Part shown: positions 1 to 9,128 of the stretch, one piece after another | Layout of the letters: each line of letters begins with the position of its first letter | Numbering within the stretch: the stretch's first letter is position 1 | DNA from: Chloroflexota bacterium | GTDB lineage: Bacteria > Chloroflexota > Anaerolineae > Promineifilales > Promineifilaceae | Direction: 5' to 3' | Length of the DNA stretch: 35,020 nt | Assembly (NCBI GenBank): GCA_020628815.1 | Contig: JAHDEN010000053.1 | Span: 1 to 35,020 of the forward strand | Made by a program: the position numbers and the translations under genes | The notes under the pieces: generated by a model | What the model was told of the DNA's origin: nothing | What the model saw: the letters and a program-made list of their open reading frames with translations, nothing else | Database searches by the model: none

Positions 1-126
1 CAGACTTTCCTCATTATGCGCACTACATCCGGGTAAATGCGCACCTTAAACGAATCATTTATTTAGTTTTCAGAACAGACAAGAACTGTACAGGCTACCT
101 ATTTTCAAGTCAAATTTAGTAAGAGC

Positions 127-585
127 TTAACCTACCGCTTCAATCCCCGAGATTCGTTTGAACGATTTAAGCAGTTTGTGAACCTTAATCGAAGCTCCAT
201 TTATGACAGTATCATTCAGGTCCAATCCCCCATTTTTGAATATATCATTAAGCCCCTCTCTAAATTCATGATCCCATTCGTCATCGATGAGTTTAAAACC
301 CATGCTCCACTTTGGAAATTCTCGTTCAGAGGTCGTTTCCGAAAAAATTCGAAGAATCCCTCTATGTCTTGGGTCATCTGAAATTTTTGCGTAAAGACTT
401 TTGACCGTCTCCTTATCACCTTCAAGCAGCTGGAAAAAATTGTCTTCATAACATAACAATATCCCAGTGATTTCAAGCCGAAAGTTATTCTGGCGAGACT
501 TTTCCAACAAGTCGTACATTTCTTTGTTTGTAACAGGCAGTGAGGCAGAGCTTACATATACCAACTTGTAAATTGATTGCGACAT
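127..585 (-). CDS. BLUF-domain blue-light sensor protein
   Basis: A stand-alone BLUF photoreceptor of 152 residues that should bind FAD and switch its hydrogen bonding in blue light. Aligned by eye with PixD/Slr1694, the flavin-contact residues are all present: Tyr10, Asn34, Gln52 (in FFQLLEG) and Trp93 (in KWSMGF). The ITGILL and DDPRH signatures are also present. The roughly 50 residues after the BLUF fold have no recognisable output domain, so it probably acts through a protein partner, as short PixD-type BLUF proteins do. The start at 585 is preferred over the upstream ATG at 621 because a GGAG (595-598) lies nine bases upstream. No partner response regulator or cyclase is adjacent. The gene is AT-richer than most of the window and contains no CGGCCG motif. 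Confidence 0.9.
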   Translation of the reverse strand: MSQSIYKLVYVSSASLPVTNKEMYDLLEKSRQNNFRLEITGILLCYEDNFFQLLEGDKETVKSLYAKISDDPRHRGILRIFSETTSEREFPKWSMGFKLIDDEWDHEFREGLNDIFKNGGLDLNDTVINGASIKVHKLLKSFKRISGIEAVG

Positions 586-773
586 AGGGTAATACTCCAT
601 AAATCTTGGTGTTTGGAACAATGTCCAAATACTAACGAAGATTCAAACTGAGATAAATAGTAAATTAATCACTCCCATCCGCGCTCAAAGTTAGCACTAT
701 TTTTAATCCGCAGCACAAAGTCATCTACCCCCATTCTCAGGTTGAAACCAGCCACAATCGATTCTAGGGCGCA

Positions 774-1691
774 TTAATCTGAGTTGATAAAATGACTCAC
801 TTTGCTAATCGCATCCATTGATTCTGGCATATCAAAAATAACCCATGCATGCTGCATTTCTTCAAACGTAAAAAGCTCCGCATGGCCACCCATCGAAATT
901 ATCTTTTGTGCGTAATCTCTTCCTTCCGGGTGCAACACATCACAAGTACCAGTAAAAATCGCTACAGGCGGCATATCGGCCGTGTTCCCATACCACGGAG
1001 AGACATATGGATGCTCAACCCCCATTTCCCCCGCATAAAACTTGCCACACGCAATCAACCCATCAACGCCCAACAACAAATCCTTCCGCTCAAACCCCCT
1101 CGCCTCGGGATGGGACATCGTCACATCTAACCATGGATACAACAGCACAATCTTCGCAGGTAAAGGCTGTTTCTCATCACGCAGTTTAAGACCCAGACCC
1201 ATCGCCAAACCGGCCCCCGCTGAACCTCCCATCAAGATTACATTTTCAGCCGAATACCGCTCAACCAGCATCAAATACGCATCTTGAGATCGCTCAAGCA
1301 CCATCTCGGCCGTATGCTCCGGTGCAAGCGGGTAATCGAACACAGCCACATGGCAATCGGCTTGCTTCCCAACCCTTTCCATCAAATCCCAATGAGCACT
1401 CCCAGTCCCCAACACATATGCACCACCGTGCAAGAAATAGACCACCTTTTCCTGTTGCCCCACCTTAATCAAGCTAAGTCCAAACCCATCTACATCAATT
1501 TGCTCGTTTGAATAGGCCGATGCCAGTTTTTCTGGAGGCAACGCAGAGAATTGCCCACCGGCACGCGCCTTCTCTACCGCAGCCTTAAACCCATCAGGAG
1601 ACCCAACATTTGCATGGAAATCCGCAAACATCTTCTTAGCCCCAAGGAGCCTCAACAACACATTAATTATTCGACTTTTTAAACTACGCAT
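774..1691 (-). CDS. alpha/beta hydrolase, hormone-sensitive-lipase type esterase
   Basis: A 305-residue Abhydrolase_3 (HSL family) carboxylesterase, predicted cytoplasmic. The oxyanion-hole HGG motif is at residues 88-90, the nucleophile Ser157 lies in GGSAGAG (a variant of the family GDSAGG), the acid is Asp251 (TGTCD) and the base is His281 (MQHAW). The catalytic triad is therefore complete. Members hydrolyse short acyl esters, but the natural substrate cannot be read from sequence. No Shine-Dalgarno sequence stands out before the ATG. The gene lies 54 bases downstream of an unknown membrane protein gene on the same strand and may share its transcript. It is not MenH-like enough to assign to the nearby menaquinone genes. 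Confidence 0.88.
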   Translation of the reverse strand: MRSLKSRIINVLLRLLGAKKMFADFHANVGSPDGFKAAVEKARAGGQFSALPPEKLASAYSNEQIDVDGFGLSLIKVGQQEKVVYFLHGGAYVLGTGSAHWDLMERVGKQADCHVAVFDYPLAPEHTAEMVLERSQDAYLMLVERYSAENVILMGGSAGAGLAMGLGLKLRDEKQPLPAKIVLLYPWLDVTMSHPEARGFERKDLLLGVDGLIACGKFYAGEMGVEHPYVSPWYGNTADMPPVAIFTGTCDVLHPEGRDYAQKIISMGGHAELFTFEEMQHAWVIFDMPESMDAISKVSHFINSD

Positions 1692-1745
1692 AAAATAGCT
1701 TATCAGCCAATCAAAAATTCAGCTAGCGAGTCGATCAAATACACC

Positions 1746-2384
1746 TTAATATGCAACTTTAGGAGCCTTAAAATCGACCTGATACGCGTAGTCTCGCGGC
1801 AGAAACTCCAACATCACCAGATCAATCTCTTGCTCACTAATAGTCAATCCGATCTCCACGGCCGTATCAACCCTCGTTTTCTCATTAACAAGGATCAAAT
1901 ATCGATTTAGTTCATTCCCTTTCGCACCATAAAATGATCCAAAGGAGTAAAAATCGTAATCGGCATACTTAAGCATCCGCTGAACCCCATCTTGATATGC
2001 CATAATTGACTCTGGCCCGATGGAAACCCTATCCTTGACAGACCATCGAGTCCCCTGACGCCATCGCTCACGACAAAATTCAAAAACACCTCCAATTATC
2101 GTAATAACAACCACAAACGAAATCATCAGGCCTGCAAACAACAGCGACCAACCTACCATTTCAACGACCATAGCAAACGACAGATTAGCAAAACCAACCT
2201 CGCCAACAGTGATTATAAAAATGGGGACAAAATCAATTACGGCAAAGCACAGCATAAAGCCACCGTACAGTTTAATAAAAACAGCCACAGCCTCCCATGG
2301 AAATGACGGCCAGCTATATGTCTCGCTTCGCTCATTTATAAGCTCCCAACCCAACAACTCCTGCTCAACAAAAAATCCCATCAT
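1746..2384 (-). CDS. hypothetical membrane protein, two transmembrane segments
   Basis: I do not recognise this 212-residue protein. It has two strongly hydrophobic stretches, around residues 35-60 and 75-100, separated by a short acidic/hydrophobic turn. A soluble C-terminal half of about 110 residues follows, with mixed charged and aromatic residues and the sequence RDYAYQVDF near the end. The layout resembles small bacterial proteins with a YcxB- or PH-like cytoplasmic tail, but I see no diagnostic motif. The two adjacent ATG codons at the start make the first residue uncertain by one. It is codirectional with menE upstream (149-base gap) and the esterase downstream. Confidence 0.65.
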   Translation of the reverse strand: MMGFFVEQELLGWELINERSETYSWPSFPWEAVAVFIKLYGGFMLCFAVIDFVPIFIITVGEVGFANLSFAMVVEMVGWSLLFAGLMISFVVVITIIGGVFEFCRERWRQGTRWSVKDRVSIGPESIMAYQDGVQRMLKYADYDFYSFGSFYGAKGNELNRYLILVNEKTRVDTAVEIGLTISEQEIDLVMLEFLPRDYAYQVDFKAPKVAY

Positions 2385-2533
2385 AAAAACACCACCCTTT
2401 GCGCTTATGCGCTTTTGCGTTTCAAAATAGTACTTATGCTATAGTCATTCGACCCACCATACGCAAAAACAACAAAAACGACTCTCCCTCAAGAATCATA
2501 TCTCACCCCCTTCATTCTTTTGCATCACTAAAA

Positions 2534-4048
2534 TTAAGCGTAGCTCCGCATCATTTCAGCCACCTGCTTCCTCTCAATCTTTCCAGAGGCCGTTTGAGGC
2601 AACTGTTCAACGACTTTATAAACCCTCGGCCGCTTATAACCGGCCAACTCCGCCCGAATAAATTCATCCAAAACAGCCCCGTCCAAACGCTGATCCGGCA
2701 ACAGCTCCACCATCGCCGCAACCACCTGCCCCCACTCAACATTTGGCACACCCACCACACAAGCTTCTTTAACAGATGGGTGTTGGCGTAATGCAGCCTC
2801 AACCTCGGCCGGATAAACATTCTCACCCCCAGAAAGGATTAAATCACTGCGGCGCTGCACCACAAACAGGTCACCATCTTCATCCAGATACCCCAAATCC
2901 CCCGTGCAGAACCAGCCATCCACAAACCGCTCCCCATTCGCCTCAGGATTATCCAAGTATCCGCTCATCACAACCGGCCCACGAATCCAAATCTCTCCAT
3001 ACTCTCCGGCCGGCCAATCTTCAGCAGACTCCGCATCAACAATCCGCAGCTCGTTATATAAAAACGGCCGACCTACACTGGCTGGTTTACTAACCACATC
3101 GGCCGGGTGCTGCGTAGCAAACTGTGACCCCACCTCCGTCATTCCATAAGATGTAGCCACAAGCGGCCGACCATTTTTCGACAGGCGACCGGCGGCCTCG
3201 ACCAACTCAGGACTGGCCGCTGCACCACCTACCAAAATCAGCCGCAAGCTTTCTGGCCACGATTCTCGTGTTTCACTCAGCCGATACAGCATCGTCGGAA
3301 CAACTGAAATCATGCTAATCTCTTTTTGATCAAGTGACTCATTTATTTCAGTCAAATCAAATTTTCGGTGCAAATCAATCGCTGTACCGTACAGCAAACT
3401 GCGGAAGACAACGGCCATCCCCCCCACGTGATACAGCGGTAACACCGACAACCAAATATCGTTCGTCTCAACCCCCAATCGGTAGCTTGACCCCATCGCA
3501 CTAAAAAAGTGCTGTTGATACGTGACTGGCACCGCTTTCGGCCGACCCGTAGTCCCGCTTGTAAACACAATCGCCTGTACGCTCTCCATATCTATTCCAC
3601 TGCTCACCCCATTCGCCGCGGCCCATTCACCACTTTGATCCAAACCTCCCAGTTGATCGATTTCTGGCACTTGAGCCACACGCACGTCTGCCAGCCCATC
3701 AACCTTCCCATAATTTTCGCCATCTGCTATGACAAGCTCACACGCCGTAAACTCAATCTGCCAGCCAACCTCGGCCGCTGTCAGCCGACTATTAAACGTC
3801 ACCAAGGTTAGCCCCAACCGGTTTGCCGCATAAATCAGCAGCACATACTCCGGCCGGTTTTGCATCAAGACCCCCAACCGCGAATTCTCAGGCATTTCAA
3901 GCCCCCTCAACCAACTCGCCATTTGATCCGTCAACAAATCAAGTTCAGCAAAATTCCAAACCGTGTTTCCAAATAACAAAGCGGTTTTATGTGGGGTTGC
4001 TTTTGCCCGCCAGCGCAACCAGTCATTAGAAATTTTCAGATTTTTCAC
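2534..4048 (-). CDS. menE: o-succinylbenzoate--CoA ligase (MenE)
   Basis: A 504-residue ANL-superfamily acyl-CoA synthetase that most likely activates o-succinylbenzoate with ATP and CoA in menaquinone synthesis. Visible motifs are the phosphate loop FTSGTTGRPK (162-171), TSYGMTE (299-305), GWFCTGD (378-384), the hinge segment RRSDLILSGGEN (399-410) and the catalytic lysine in ASGK (Lys490). Length is typical of MenE (about 450-510). The assignment over a generic fatty-acyl ligase rests on overall resemblance and on menF and menD lying only 5 kb away, so substrate is inferred. It is transcribed separately from menF/menD. The ten-base element AAAGGTTGAG (4083-4092), also found before tetR-menF-menD, lies 35 bases upstream of the start. 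Confidence 0.85.
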   Translation of the reverse strand: MKNLKISNDWLRWRAKATPHKTALLFGNTVWNFAELDLLTDQMASWLRGLEMPENSRLGVLMQNRPEYVLLIYAANRLGLTLVTFNSRLTAAEVGWQIEFTACELVIADGENYGKVDGLADVRVAQVPEIDQLGGLDQSGEWAAANGVSSGIDMESVQAIVFTSGTTGRPKAVPVTYQQHFFSAMGSSYRLGVETNDIWLSVLPLYHVGGMAVVFRSLLYGTAIDLHRKFDLTEINESLDQKEISMISVVPTMLYRLSETRESWPESLRLILVGGAAASPELVEAAGRLSKNGRPLVATSYGMTEVGSQFATQHPADVVSKPASVGRPFLYNELRIVDAESAEDWPAGEYGEIWIRGPVVMSGYLDNPEANGERFVDGWFCTGDLGYLDEDGDLFVVQRRSDLILSGGENVYPAEVEAALRQHPSVKEACVVGVPNVEWGQVVAAMVELLPDQRLDGAVLDEFIRAELAGYKRPRVYKVVEQLPQTASGKIERKQVAEMMRSYA

Positions 4049-4082
4049 AGGTATTCTATACTTTTTTTCTATAACTATAAGG

Positions 4083-4092
4083 AAAGGTTGAG
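4083..4092 (-). promoter_or_regulatory. shared 10-mer element upstream of menE
   Basis: The plus-strand sequence AAAGGTTGAG (CTCAACCTTT in the menE sense) is identical to copies at 12939-12948 (before tetR-menF-menD) and 24937-24946 (before the PP2C gene). It is followed in the menE direction by an AT-rich stretch with several TATAG-type hexamers, so it could be an activator or -35-region element. The function is inferred only from its recurrence. Confidence 0.4.
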
Positions 4093-4186
4093 TTAGATCA
4101 GCCCCATTTAACCGACCCCAGTCTCAGGCTTTTCTAGCCAATTTTAATGGGTCACCAGATAACAGAAATAGTAGATCAGCTTATTT

Positions 4187-4231
4187 ATTACACAATGAAG
4201 CCTATAAACTATAATAACTAAATTGTGTAAT
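4187..4231 (+). promoter_or_regulatory. promoter with flanking 10-bp inverted repeat before the DUF1800 gene
   Basis: ATTACACAAT (4187-4196) and ATTGTGTAAT (4222-4231) form a perfect ten-base inverted repeat with a 25-base spacer. Inside it lies a consensus -10 hexamer TATAAT (4210-4215). The hexamer 17 bases upstream of that (4187-4192, ATTACA) matches TTGACA at four of six positions and lies in the left arm. The right arm would cover the transcription start. This is the geometry of a repressor-controlled promoter, although a stem-loop in the leader is also possible. Confidence 0.45.
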
Positions 4232-4318
4232 GTAACATCTACTTTACCAATTCTGCATCCTATATGCTTAAGATTACGTATGAGGCCCTGCTACACCTGC
4301 AAAAGGAAAAAAATAAAA

Positions 4319-7300
4319 ATGAAATCTCTTTTTCATAAATCAAAATTTTTAACCCTGCCTGTAATATCATTGCTGATCGCCATACTCGTAGCCACGGCTC
4401 TAGCAACAATCGGTGCCGCTCAAGAAGAAAGCGAGACACTTGTTTGGTTACCCTACGTAACAAATGGAGCAAACACTATACCGCCAGTTGGCACGCCCAA
4501 TCCCACGGCTTCACCACAGCCAAACGAAACACCCTTACCTACCCAAACACCCACATCTACCCCGCAGGCTGACCCAACAGCCACAGCGGAACCAAGCCAG
4601 CGCCTCCTCGAAATTTCTCAGATTTCAGATGAGCTACGAGCTGTTGAAGGGGATAACACTGGGGTTACTTTTGAGTTAAGCCGAATAAATGATTCATCTA
4701 CTGTATCTTTTCAACTGCTCATTAATGAAACAACCTCTCAACGTATTCATCTAGAGGCTCAAGCACATATTCAATTAAACCCAGAACCACGATCAGACTT
4801 TTTCTTCCCAAACAACACCTTAGTTTGTGATTTTTCAAATCCAGCAGGCAATGGATCAAACGCACTCTCTACCAGTGACTCCGATGACTATTCTCTTTTT
4901 GATGAGGACGGGAATCTCATTACCGACTCTATTACATTTGCAGAGAATGAACTAACAAAACAGATCATCATTAAAGCGGCCGCAGACAGTCACACAGAAG
5001 TTCCCGAGCTACTAGAAATCGAGGTCCTGCCAGCTGCAGGCTACCTCGTTCATGGGGATCATCTGATTGAAACATTGCTCGTAGAAGGCGCAAACGAGGT
5101 CACAGACAACAGTCTCTTGTTCATCGGCCAGATGAGCGCAGAAGGGGGTGCTCAAACCTCAGCAACCGGCACCACCACCGTGCGCTTAGCCGAAGACAAT
5201 TCGTTTGCGCTAATCAGCATGAATTTCAGCGGGCTCACAACCGAACAAACGGCTGCCCACATCCACATCGCCAATCCCGACTCTGGCCCAGTCGCCTTTA
5301 GCTTGCCACTGGGGCAATTTACAAACATAAATTGGGCTGTTAAAGCGGCTCAATTTGTAACCACAGATCAAGAAATGCTCGATCGCTTATTATCGGGCGG
5401 CTTATACACAAACGTACACACGGCCAAATATCCAGCCGGTGAAATCAAAGGGGGGTTGGTTAAAGCAGATGGGGCGATTAACCCCAATTTTGATTACCCA
5501 GCCCCCGATTACAACGTTTTAACCGGTGATGCGTTAATCCAAGACATCGTACGCTTTTTACGACAATCTACCTTTGGCCCCACCCCAGAATTAGTTGCAG
5601 AACTTGAAGCCCGCATCGCAACAGCCAATGGAGATCGAATTGCAGCCTATTCAGCTTGGTTAGATGACCAGATGCAATTACAGTCACCGTCTCATCATGA
5701 GTATTACAAAGCGGCCCGCAACCAGTGGCTTAGCACCGTTCCCGCATCCGATTTAGACACTGTCACGCAAAGCGCACTGAGTCGTCACGTCTCGTTTTAT
5801 GGCGGCTGGTTTGCAAGCGCCGTACACGCCAAAGCTCACCTTCGCGAAAAGGTTGGCTTTGCCCTGAGTGAAATATTTGTTGTTTCAACTCAAGACAATC
5901 TTCTCGATCAGCGCAGAGAAGGGATCGCCGCATACAACGATATGCTCAAGAATAACGCCTTTGGTGATTACGAAACCCTGTTGACCGATGTATCAAAACA
6001 TCCGGTGATGGGCATCTATCTATCTCACCTTCAAAATCAACAAGATCAGTTTGATGAAAACGGAACCCTCATCGCCTCGCCCGACGAAAATTATGCTCGA
6101 GAAGTGATGCAGCTATTCTCTATCGGCCTGATCGAACGACACCCAGATTACATCATCAAGTTAGATGAAAATGGCCTACCGATCCAAACCTATACCCAAA
6201 CAGACATCACCGAACTATCCAGGGTATTTACCGGTTGGGGGCTCAGCGTTCAGTCTGTTGGGGATGGTGAAACTAGTGACACAGTTGCTAATTCTGAGTT
6301 TGAATATGATCTTCAGCCACGTAGAGATCGCCATCATTCCTATTTGGCAGAGCCGATGAAGTCGTTTAACGATAATGGGTACGATCCAACGCATAAAAAA
6401 TATGCAGAAGTGCGGGATCAAGGTCAGAAAACTGTTCTCGGTGAGGTTTTCTCGGCCGGGCAGACGGGTGAACAAGATTTGGCCCAGATCATGGGAATCC
6501 TAAGCGATCATCCAAATACGGCCCCGTTTATTAGCTACAGACTGATCCAACGGCTGGTCACGAGTAATCCCTCGGCCGGATACGTTTATCGTGTATCAAC
6601 CACATTTTCAGATTCAAACGGTGATTTAGGCGAAACGATCAAAGCCATCTTGCTGGACCCCGAAGCACGTAACCTAGATTTAGCCCAAACTGTGGGATAC
6701 GGCCGAGTTCACGAACCATTAGTGCGCACCATGAGCATGTACAGGTTGATGGATATTGAATACAACAACGAAGCTGATTACCCCACCAGCGGCTTAACCG
6801 CTTTTGGCCTCCCCGCTTCTGAACTGAACCTATATGCAAATGATGTCAAACGAATTCCACTTTCACCCTTTACCATCGACAGTGAAGCAAACGGATACGA
6901 GCAAACCCCACTGTCAGCCCCAACCGTCTTCAACTGGTTTTTGCCCAGCTTCACCCCGGCCGGTCCCATTGCACAAGCTGGCTTAGTCGCCCCAGAACTG
7001 CAACACATGAATGCGGCCATAGCGGTTAAATATTACAACCATATCAATTCATTCACATCAACCAACGGCTCAAACGGGCCACTAGGACTTGCCCATACGT
7101 ATGAAGGGACAAGGCCACGGCTAAACATGATCGATTTACCCCTCGCCGTTGAGGCTTATATGGATGTGATGGACACCAACAACGACAACACCATATCAGA
7201 ACTAGACACAACGTTTGATGACACAAATGCGATACGACAGGCGGTCGCAGACATGGTAGACACCTATGATTTGTACATTTGTGACGGCTGGTTCAGCGCA

Positions 7301-7477
7301 CGGGCAACCGGCAACTCTGCCACAGACCCACGAGAAATTATCATCGACGGCATCAGCAGTATCCACGATTACAACGATGGCAAAACTGAGGAAAGAGCCA
7401 TTACGGCCCGAGATAAACGCTTGAGAGAAACGTTTATTATTTTGTATACAGCACCACAGTGCATGATCCAAAAATAA
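4319..7477 (+). CDS. secreted Calx-beta / CHRD / DUF1800 protein
   Basis: A 1052-residue secreted protein. A Sec signal peptide covers residues 1-35 (hydrophobic LPVISLLIAILVATALA, cleavage near GAA-Q). A WLPYV motif at 43-47 and a Thr/Pro-rich linker at about 50-92 follow. Next come a Calx-beta-like region (about 98-255), a CHRD domain (about 266-381, with AHIHIANPDSGPV and NVHTAKYPAGEI) and the DUF1800 domain (about 407 to the end, beginning RFLRQSTFGPT). DUF1800 is widespread in environmental bacteria, usually beside DUF1501, and its function is unknown. The ATG at 4319 is chosen over an upstream in-frame TTG because it gives a standard signal peptide and follows AAAGGA. The DUF1501 gene starts 24 bases downstream, so the two are probably cotranscribed. 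Confidence 0.88.
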   Translation: MKSLFHKSKFLTLPVISLLIAILVATALATIGAAQEESETLVWLPYVTNGANTIPPVGTPNPTASPQPNETPLPTQTPTSTPQADPTATAEPSQRLLEISQISDELRAVEGDNTGVTFELSRINDSSTVSFQLLINETTSQRIHLEAQAHIQLNPEPRSDFFFPNNTLVCDFSNPAGNGSNALSTSDSDDYSLFDEDGNLITDSITFAENELTKQIIIKAAADSHTEVPELLEIEVLPAAGYLVHGDHLIETLLVEGANEVTDNSLLFIGQMSAEGGAQTSATGTTTVRLAEDNSFALISMNFSGLTTEQTAAHIHIANPDSGPVAFSLPLGQFTNINWAVKAAQFVTTDQEMLDRLLSGGLYTNVHTAKYPAGEIKGGLVKADGAINPNFDYPAPDYNVLTGDALIQDIVRFLRQSTFGPTPELVAELEARIATANGDRIAAYSAWLDDQMQLQSPSHHEYYKAARNQWLSTVPASDLDTVTQSALSRHVSFYGGWFASAVHAKAHLREKVGFALSEIFVVSTQDNLLDQRREGIAAYNDMLKNNAFGDYETLLTDVSKHPVMGIYLSHLQNQQDQFDENGTLIASPDENYAREVMQLFSIGLIERHPDYIIKLDENGLPIQTYTQTDITELSRVFTGWGLSVQSVGDGETSDTVANSEFEYDLQPRRDRHHSYLAEPMKSFNDNGYDPTHKKYAEVRDQGQKTVLGEVFSAGQTGEQDLAQIMGILSDHPNTAPFISYRLIQRLVTSNPSAGYVYRVSTTFSDSNGDLGETIKAILLDPEARNLDLAQTVGYGRVHEPLVRTMSMYRLMDIEYNNEADYPTSGLTAFGLPASELNLYANDVKRIPLSPFTIDSEANGYEQTPLSAPTVFNWFLPSFTPAGPIAQAGLVAPELQHMNAAIAVKYYNHINSFTSTNGSNGPLGLAHTYEGTRPRLNMIDLPLAVEAYMDVMDTNNDNTISELDTTFDDTNAIRQAVADMVDTYDLYICDGWFSARATGNSATDPREIIIDGISSIHDYNDGKTEERAITARDKRLRETFIILYTAPQCMIQK

Positions 7478-7501
7478 CCATCAAGGAGCAATAAAACTAT
7501 T

Positions 7502-9052
7502 ATGAGCAAACAAAACCAAGACGGCTTAACCCGCCGAGAGTTTATTCGCCAATCAGCATGTGCCGCCCTTGAAGTCACCAGCGTGGTCAACACGATGGCG
7601 TTTCTGCGGCTGACAAACGCGGCCGTCACATCACAAAATATCTTTGCCAATGACTATAAAGCGATGGTTTGTATCTTTTTGGCTGGTGGTAACGACTCAA
7701 ACAATCTTTTGATTCCCATCGGAGACCCAGCGTCTAATCCGATTCGGGCCGATTACGAAACCGGCCGCGCCAACATGGCCTTATCGGAAGAAGATGGAAT
7801 TCACACATTAAACGTACCCGGCTCAACAAAAGCGTTTCAAAAATACTACGAGAGCGGCAGTTCACCGCTAGGAACCCATCCATCTACCCCAGAAATTGCG
7901 CAACTGTTTAATCAAGGGGACTTATCGTTTGTATGCAACATCGGCTCGCTCCTCTACCCCATCACAACCAGGGATGAGTACGTCAACGAGACGGTTCCGG
8001 TTCCTCCGAGGCTGTTTGCTCACGATGCCCAGCAAATGCAGTGGCAAACGTCTATCGCCGATGCCCCTGGTGCAGTCGGCTGGGGCGGACGGATGGCCGA
8101 CCTGCTCCATGCCGGTTACAACGGTAACGATTCAAATGTCTCGATGTCTCTGTCTCTTTCCGGCATCAACACCTTCCAAAAAGGGATGAACCCTGAAACG
8201 GCCGCCTTCCCGATCTCGGCCGATGGGGCCCGATCCCTCTCTGGATTTGGAGACAACTATCAATCTGCATACGAAGCTGGAAGCACCTTTGATGCCCCCA
8301 TCTACAAGACAAACTCATCCGGCAAGCGGCTGAAAATGGTCGAAACTCTAATGAAGCTGACCAATGATAATCTGTTAGAAAACGAATATGCGCAACGCCT
8401 AGTGTCAGCCCGTAGCGTAGAAAGCGTGCTCGGTGCATCGCTGGCAGAAAGTAGCGGCATCGACTTTGATACCATCTTTAACCAAGCCCAAAACCCTCTG
8501 GGGGATGACCTAAAAATGATCGCCAAGCTCATCGCCGGCCGATCATCTTTGGGCAACCGGCGCCAAATTTTCTTTGTCGAAGTCGGTGGCTACGATACAC
8601 ATCGGGATCAAATAAACGCGCATACTGAACTGATGACAGAACTTTCAACCGCACTAGAAGCGTTCAGAAATGCGCTGGTAGAAGTCAACGAATGGAGCAA
8701 CGTTGTCACCTTTACCGCATCTGACTTTGCCCGAACATTAAGCCCCAACAATACTGGCACAGACCATGCATGGGCGGGGCATCAAATGGTCATGGGTGGT
8801 CCGGTCAGCGGCGGGCAAATATTCGGTCACTTCCCATCGCTCAAACTGGGTGACTCCCCCGGCTCGATGGATGCTGACCGCAATCGCGGCCGTTGGATTC
8901 CATCCGTCTCTGTCGATCAATACGCCAGCGTGATTGCAAAATGGTTTGGCGTCGGCTCTAACGAAATGGAAACGATTTTCCCCAACCTATCGAGGTTCAA
9001 CGATCCATTTACCTCGGCCGAACCCAACCTAGAATTTCTCCCGTTCACCTAG
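7502..9052 (+). CDS. DUF1501 family protein, Tat-exported
   Basis: A 516-residue DUF1501 protein, related at fold level to sulfatase/alkaline-phosphatase-like enzymes; its substrate is unknown. The N-terminus carries a twin-arginine motif (TRREFIRQS, Arg11-Arg12) with a weakly hydrophobic stretch after it, which suggests folded export by Tat. Family signatures include FLAGGNDSNN near residue 60, VGGYDTH near residue 360 and ASDFART followed by DHAW and GGPVSGG near residues 405-435. Asp and His residues in these blocks are candidate metal ligands. An AAGGAG lies 13 bases before the ATG, a rather long spacing. It pairs with the Sec-exported DUF1800 protein immediately upstream and ends 74 bases from menD, which converges from the other strand. 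Confidence 0.88.
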   Translation: MSKQNQDGLTRREFIRQSACAALEVTSVVNTMAFLRLTNAAVTSQNIFANDYKAMVCIFLAGGNDSNNLLIPIGDPASNPIRADYETGRANMALSEEDGIHTLNVPGSTKAFQKYYESGSSPLGTHPSTPEIAQLFNQGDLSFVCNIGSLLYPITTRDEYVNETVPVPPRLFAHDAQQMQWQTSIADAPGAVGWGGRMADLLHAGYNGNDSNVSMSLSLSGINTFQKGMNPETAAFPISADGARSLSGFGDNYQSAYEAGSTFDAPIYKTNSSGKRLKMVETLMKLTNDNLLENEYAQRLVSARSVESVLGASLAESSGIDFDTIFNQAQNPLGDDLKMIAKLIAGRSSLGNRRQIFFVEVGGYDTHRDQINAHTELMTELSTALEAFRNALVEVNEWSNVVTFTASDFARTLSPNNTGTDHAWAGHQMVMGGPVSGGQIFGHFPSLKLGDSPGSMDADRNRGRWIPSVSVDQYASVIAKWFGVGSNEMETIFPNLSRFNDPFTSAEPNLEFLPFT

Positions 9053-9078
9053 TTTGTAACTACTGGTTCTCATGAATC

Positions 9079-9128
9079 CACACAGATTAGGTTTGAATAT
9101 CCGCGAAAATCAGCGTTTATCTGCGGTT
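9079..9128. repeat. dispersed-repeat-like intergenic sequence between convergent genes
   Basis: The gap between the DUF1501 stop and the menD stop holds CACAGATTAG followed by ATCCGCGAAAATCAGCG and TTTATCTGCGGTT. The CCGC and GCGG ends can pair as a weak hairpin. The wording resembles degenerate CACAGATTA/ATCCGCG-type repeats common in intergenic DNA of several phyla. The identification is from memory of such repeats and is not proven by a second copy in this window. Confidence 0.35.

Noticed and set aside
774-1691. MenH (SHCHC synthase) to complete the menaquinone set
   Set aside because: HGG plus the GxSAGAG layout places it in the HSL esterase family, unlike MenH.
2399-3811. Plus-strand reading frames opposite menE
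   Set aside because: They lie antisense to a well-supported gene, have unusual His/Pro/Arg-rich composition and lack ribosome-binding sites.
4223-4318. Extended N-terminus for the DUF1800 protein from a TTG codon
   Set aside because: It overlaps the right arm of the promoter repeat, has no ribosome-binding site and would push the signal peptide 32 residues inward; ATG 4319 is better supported.
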